A program made the position numbers and the translations under genes. The notes beneath the pieces are model-generated. The model saw only the letters and a list, made by a program, of their open reading frames with translations, had not been told where the DNA came from and ran no database searches. Shown one piece after another: positions 62,002 through 64,000 of a stretch of 64,000 nucleotides of DNA. Source of the stretch: Thermococcus bergensis (lineage in GTDB: Archaea; Methanobacteriota_B; Thermococci; Thermococcales; Thermococcaceae); contig NZ_JABFNK010000004.1 of assembly GCF_020386975.1 (NCBI RefSeq), positions 1-64,000 of the forward strand. Direction: 5' to 3'. Each line of letters starts with the position of its first letter. The stretch's first letter is position 1.

Positions 62002-63038
62002 GACCAAGAGTAGCCCCAGAGGACGTAGCTTCCAGCGGCTGAGATGAGCAAAGCATAAGGAACGTTAAAGGGGAGCAGCAATAAGAGGATCCCAAGGCTT
62101 CTAAAGAAGTACCCCTGAGTTAGTGCCAAAGCAGGGTTCTTGGACTTAAGCTTTGTCCCTACCCTCTGATAGAGCATTGCCGAAATTGAGGAATTTAGTA
62201 TGGCAAACCCGAAGACTTCTTGACTTGTAACCCCGTTCTTTATCAAAAACACCGGGAGCTGGGTAGAGTACATACCCGAGGATACCCAGAAAAAGAGCGA
62301 AGACAGATAAAAGCCGCTGAGCTTCGGAGAAACTTTCAATTTTGTGGGCAAATGGATGATAAAGTTCGGAAGATAACGACCCTTCTGAATAACCTGGGTC
62401 ACAAGGGGCTTTATGTTGGCCCTATGGAGATAAACCGGAGCTTCTCTGATCGTTTTCAAAGCTATAACAAACCCCGGAACGTTTACTACAGCAAAGAGAA
62501 GGAAGAGTTGCTTAAAACTTAAAAATCTAATGAGCGTGAAGCCTACTAAAAGCCCCACAACCCACGCCCAGCCACCGATTTTGTTGAACTTCCCTACAGC
62601 CTCGTCCCATCTTGTCTTTCTCACGTTTCTAAAGAGGAGAACAATTGGTATCGAAACAGTGGAAGCTAGGAAAAATAAATAAACCGCGTTGATTAATAGA
62701 AGATCCCAAAAGCTCTCTGCAAACGCCAGCAGGCTTAGAAAGACGGAGGTGCTCAAGAGACCCATTAAGATAAAGACCTTCCTTCTAAGGGTTTTATCAC
62801 TCAACTTGCCCCAGAATATCGTCCCTACAGTGGAAGCAAGTGTTGATAATGCGTTTAATAATCCCACCTCTCCTGCCCCAGCGCCGAGATGCATAGCATA
62901 GAGGGGAACGACTTGAGAAGAGCCACCTGTGGCTATCTTAAAGGGCACGAAGGCATAAAACCACCTAGGCATTTGGGTGTTCTGGGCTATTAGGGATGCC
63001 TTTCTTGCCTGCATGCTTGTGGCTACTTTTTTCTTCAT
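61743..63038 (-). CDS. Major facilitator superfamily transporter
   Basis: 431 residues and 12 membrane helices. WGKLSDKTLRRKVFILMGL is the loop 2-3 motif (G-x-L-(S/A)D-x-x-x-RR). PLYAMHLGAGAGEVGLLNAL marks helix 2 and ISVSSTSLIGRMSSPKEQGS the C-half signature. The start ATG 63038 with GGTGAGGAAG is chosen over one 13 codons upstream. Its last residues (SVLVSRNL) abut the IS607 element, but the last helix is complete, so the transporter is probably intact. The substrate is unknown. Confidence 0.88.
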   Translation of the reverse strand: MKKKVATSMQARKASLIAQNTQMPRWFYAFVPFKIATGGSSQVVPLYAMHLGAGAGEVGLLNALSTLASTVGTIFWGKLSDKTLRRKVFILMGLLSTSVFLSLLAFAESFWDLLLINAVYLFFLASTVSIPIVLLFRNVRKTRWDEAVGKFNKIGGWAWVVGLLVGFTLIRFLSFKQLFLLFAVVNVPGFVIALKTIREAPVYLHRANIKPLVTQVIQKGRYLPNFIIHLPTKLKVSPKLSGFYLSSLFFWVSSGMYSTQLPVFLIKNGVTSQEVFGFAILNSSISAMLYQRVGTKLKSKNPALALTQGYFFRSLGILLLLLPFNVPYALLISAAGSYVLWGYSWSYISVSSTSLIGRMSSPKEQGSALATANLVNSAGFVLGSLAGGFVASQIDSFLNFAIASSLSLLAVVPLFSIIGLSFVSVLVSRNL

Positions 63039-63147
63039 CTTCCTCACCTTGCTACTCTCCCGCCGAAAGAAGATCACTTTATAAATTTTTGGGAAGCAAA
63101 AAGTACTCTAATGTTCAGAAAAGAGCGATAAAGGGAAGAGAAAAATG

Positions 63148-64000
63148 CTACCAGCCGTGAACAAACTTCAAGGCTTCATCCCCAACTTTGCCCTCTTCAA
63201 CATCCGTTATCGCCCTTTCAAGCTTATCAAGGCCCTCATCGAGGGTCTCTTTCTCAATCGTTAGCGGAGGCTGTATTCTCAGGACGTTCCCCTGCAGGAA
63301 GGCAACGATTAATCCGAGTTCATAAGCCCTCCAAACGACCTTCTTAGCTTCGTCATATGCCCTCTCCTTGGTCTCTCTGTCCTTAACCAAATCAACGCCT
63401 ATCATAAGTCCCTTCCCTTTCACATCGCCAATTAGCTCATACTCCTCTTTCATCTTTTCCAGTCGTTTCATAGCATAGCTTCCAAGCTTTTCTGCCCTCT
63501 TCAAGAGATCTTTTTCTTCGATCTCCTCAATGACGGCAAGAGCCGCCCTGCTCGCTACGGGATTTCCGATTAAGGTAAAAGCGTGCCCTAGAGGGGGAAG
63601 AGAATCCATGATCTCAGCCCTTCCAATTACGGCACTTATTGGCAAGCCACCACCAAGGGGCTTCGCTACGGTTATTATGTCCGGCTTAACTCCAAAATGT
63701 TCTATGGCAAACCATTTCCCAGTTCTCCCAAGACCGCTCTGAACTTCATCTACAGCTAAAAGAATCCCATGCTCATCGAGGATTCTTTTGACCCTCTTGA
63801 AGTAATCCTCGGGAGGTACGACCATCCCGGCATCGCCTTGAATCGGTTCGGCAAACAAAGCGGCAACACCATCTGCATAAACTTCTCCCTCAAACTTCGC
63901 CTTGATATACTCGACGCACTCCATTTTACACGAGTTTCTTTCTTTTCCAAAGGGACATCTGTAGCAGTCCGGATATGGGATATAGTGAACATCACTGAGC
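63148..64000 (-). CDS. Class-III PLP aminotransferase/amino-acid racemase, partial
   Basis: C-terminal part, open to the window edge (from [20 protein letters not shown]). It has [40 protein letters not shown] with the PLP-nitrogen Asp, [18 protein letters not shown] with the Schiff-base Lys and [20 protein letters not shown]. These fit the ornithine/4-aminobutyrate aminotransferase group, which in Thermococcales also includes broad amino-acid racemases; the two cannot be told apart here. The DCYRCPFG...SC cysteine cluster in the N-terminal half is typical of the archaeal subgroup. Confidence 0.88.
   Translation of the reverse strand, partial: LSDVHYIPYPDCYRCPFGKERNSCKMECVEYIKAKFEGEVYADGVAALFAEPIQGDAGMVVPPEDYFKRVKRILDEHGILLAVDEVQSGLGRTGKWFAIEHFGVKPDIITVAKPLGGGLPISAVIGRAEIMDSLPPLGHAFTLIGNPVASRAALAVIEEIEEKDLLKRAEKLGSYAMKRLEKMKEEYELIGDVKGKGLMIGVDLVKDRETKERAYDEAKKVVWRAYELGLIVAFLQGNVLRIQPPLTIEKETLDEGLDKLERAITDVEEGKVGDEALKFVHGW

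Noticed and set aside
1-64000. CRISPR arrays
   Set aside because: No regularly spaced 24-37 bp repeats seen; the repeats present are IS copies, gene fragments and one tandem duplication.
1-64000. Ribosomal RNA genes or a replication origin
   Set aside because: No conserved rRNA segments, origin recognition box clusters or cdc6/orc1 gene seen.

Overview
The window looks like a chromosome segment of a hyperthermophilic euryarchaeon of the order Thermococcales (Pyrococcus/Thermococcus). The signs are the RNA polymerase E'/E'' pair next to an inorganic pyrophosphatase, AT-rich TATA/BRE promoters about 35-40 bases before start codons, GGTG/GGAGG ribosome sites, archaeal tRNAs with encoded CCA, an archaeal AglB oligosaccharyltransferase and a VapBC pair. 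The genus cannot be fixed from sequence alone.

Layout. 1-1.3 kb: rpoE''-rpoE'-ppa on the minus strand; both rpoE genes carry one-base frameshifts that look like sequence errors. 1.35-4.45 kb: a small unrecognised cassette made of a duplicated promoter block, a 102-aa signal-peptide-like hydrophobic peptide, a membrane protein built by an in-frame 273-bp tandem duplication, a SpoIIM/DUF95 membrane protein and two 33/39-aa membrane micro-proteins. It resembles the gene content of circular-bacteriocin loci and is the best candidate here for an undescribed system. 4.5-42 kb: a large surface-glycan/N-glycan island. It holds nucleotide-sugar enzymes (GalE-like epimerase, nucleotidyltransferases, RmlABCD, two WecC-type dehydrogenases, a WbpB/E/D-like trio), many glycosyltransferases, Wzx-type flippases, large membrane proteins and AglB. 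It is littered with gene fragments left by recombination. 42-52.5 kb: a MoxR/DUF58/DUF4350/DUF4129-like operon with a divergent membrane-protein group. 52.7-64 kb: a VapBC locus broken by an IS, a camelysin/TasA-like secreted protein, a HAD phosphatase, tRNA-Glu and tRNA-Ile, a Upf1-like helicase, an IS607 element, an MFS transporter and a partial class-III aminotransferase.

Mobile elements dominate. I count six copies of a 932-bp IS982-type element (7-8 bp target duplications; only 5 bp at the first copy), three copies of a 779-bp IS6-type element (8-9 bp), four copies of an 869-bp IS4/IS5-superfamily-like element (10 bp), one IS200/IS605 element of about 1888 bp and one IS607 element. Removing an IS plus one target duplication restores an open frame in every interrupted gene (one also needs a one-base correction): two glycosyltransferases, a flippase, DUF58, the DUF4129-like protein, a membrane protein and vapC. 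The insertions are therefore recent. Two nests are clear: IS6 in IS982 in a glycosyltransferase gene, and an 869-bp element in IS6 in another 869-bp element. Both the IS982-type and the 869-bp elements encode the transposase in two frames joined at a conserved A7-G run, suggesting programmed slippage.

Together the genes describe synthesis of activated sugars (dTDP-rhamnose, UDP-uronic and diacetamido sugars), assembly on a lipid carrier, flipping and transfer to protein by AglB. This locus appears to be undergoing rapid diversification and decay.
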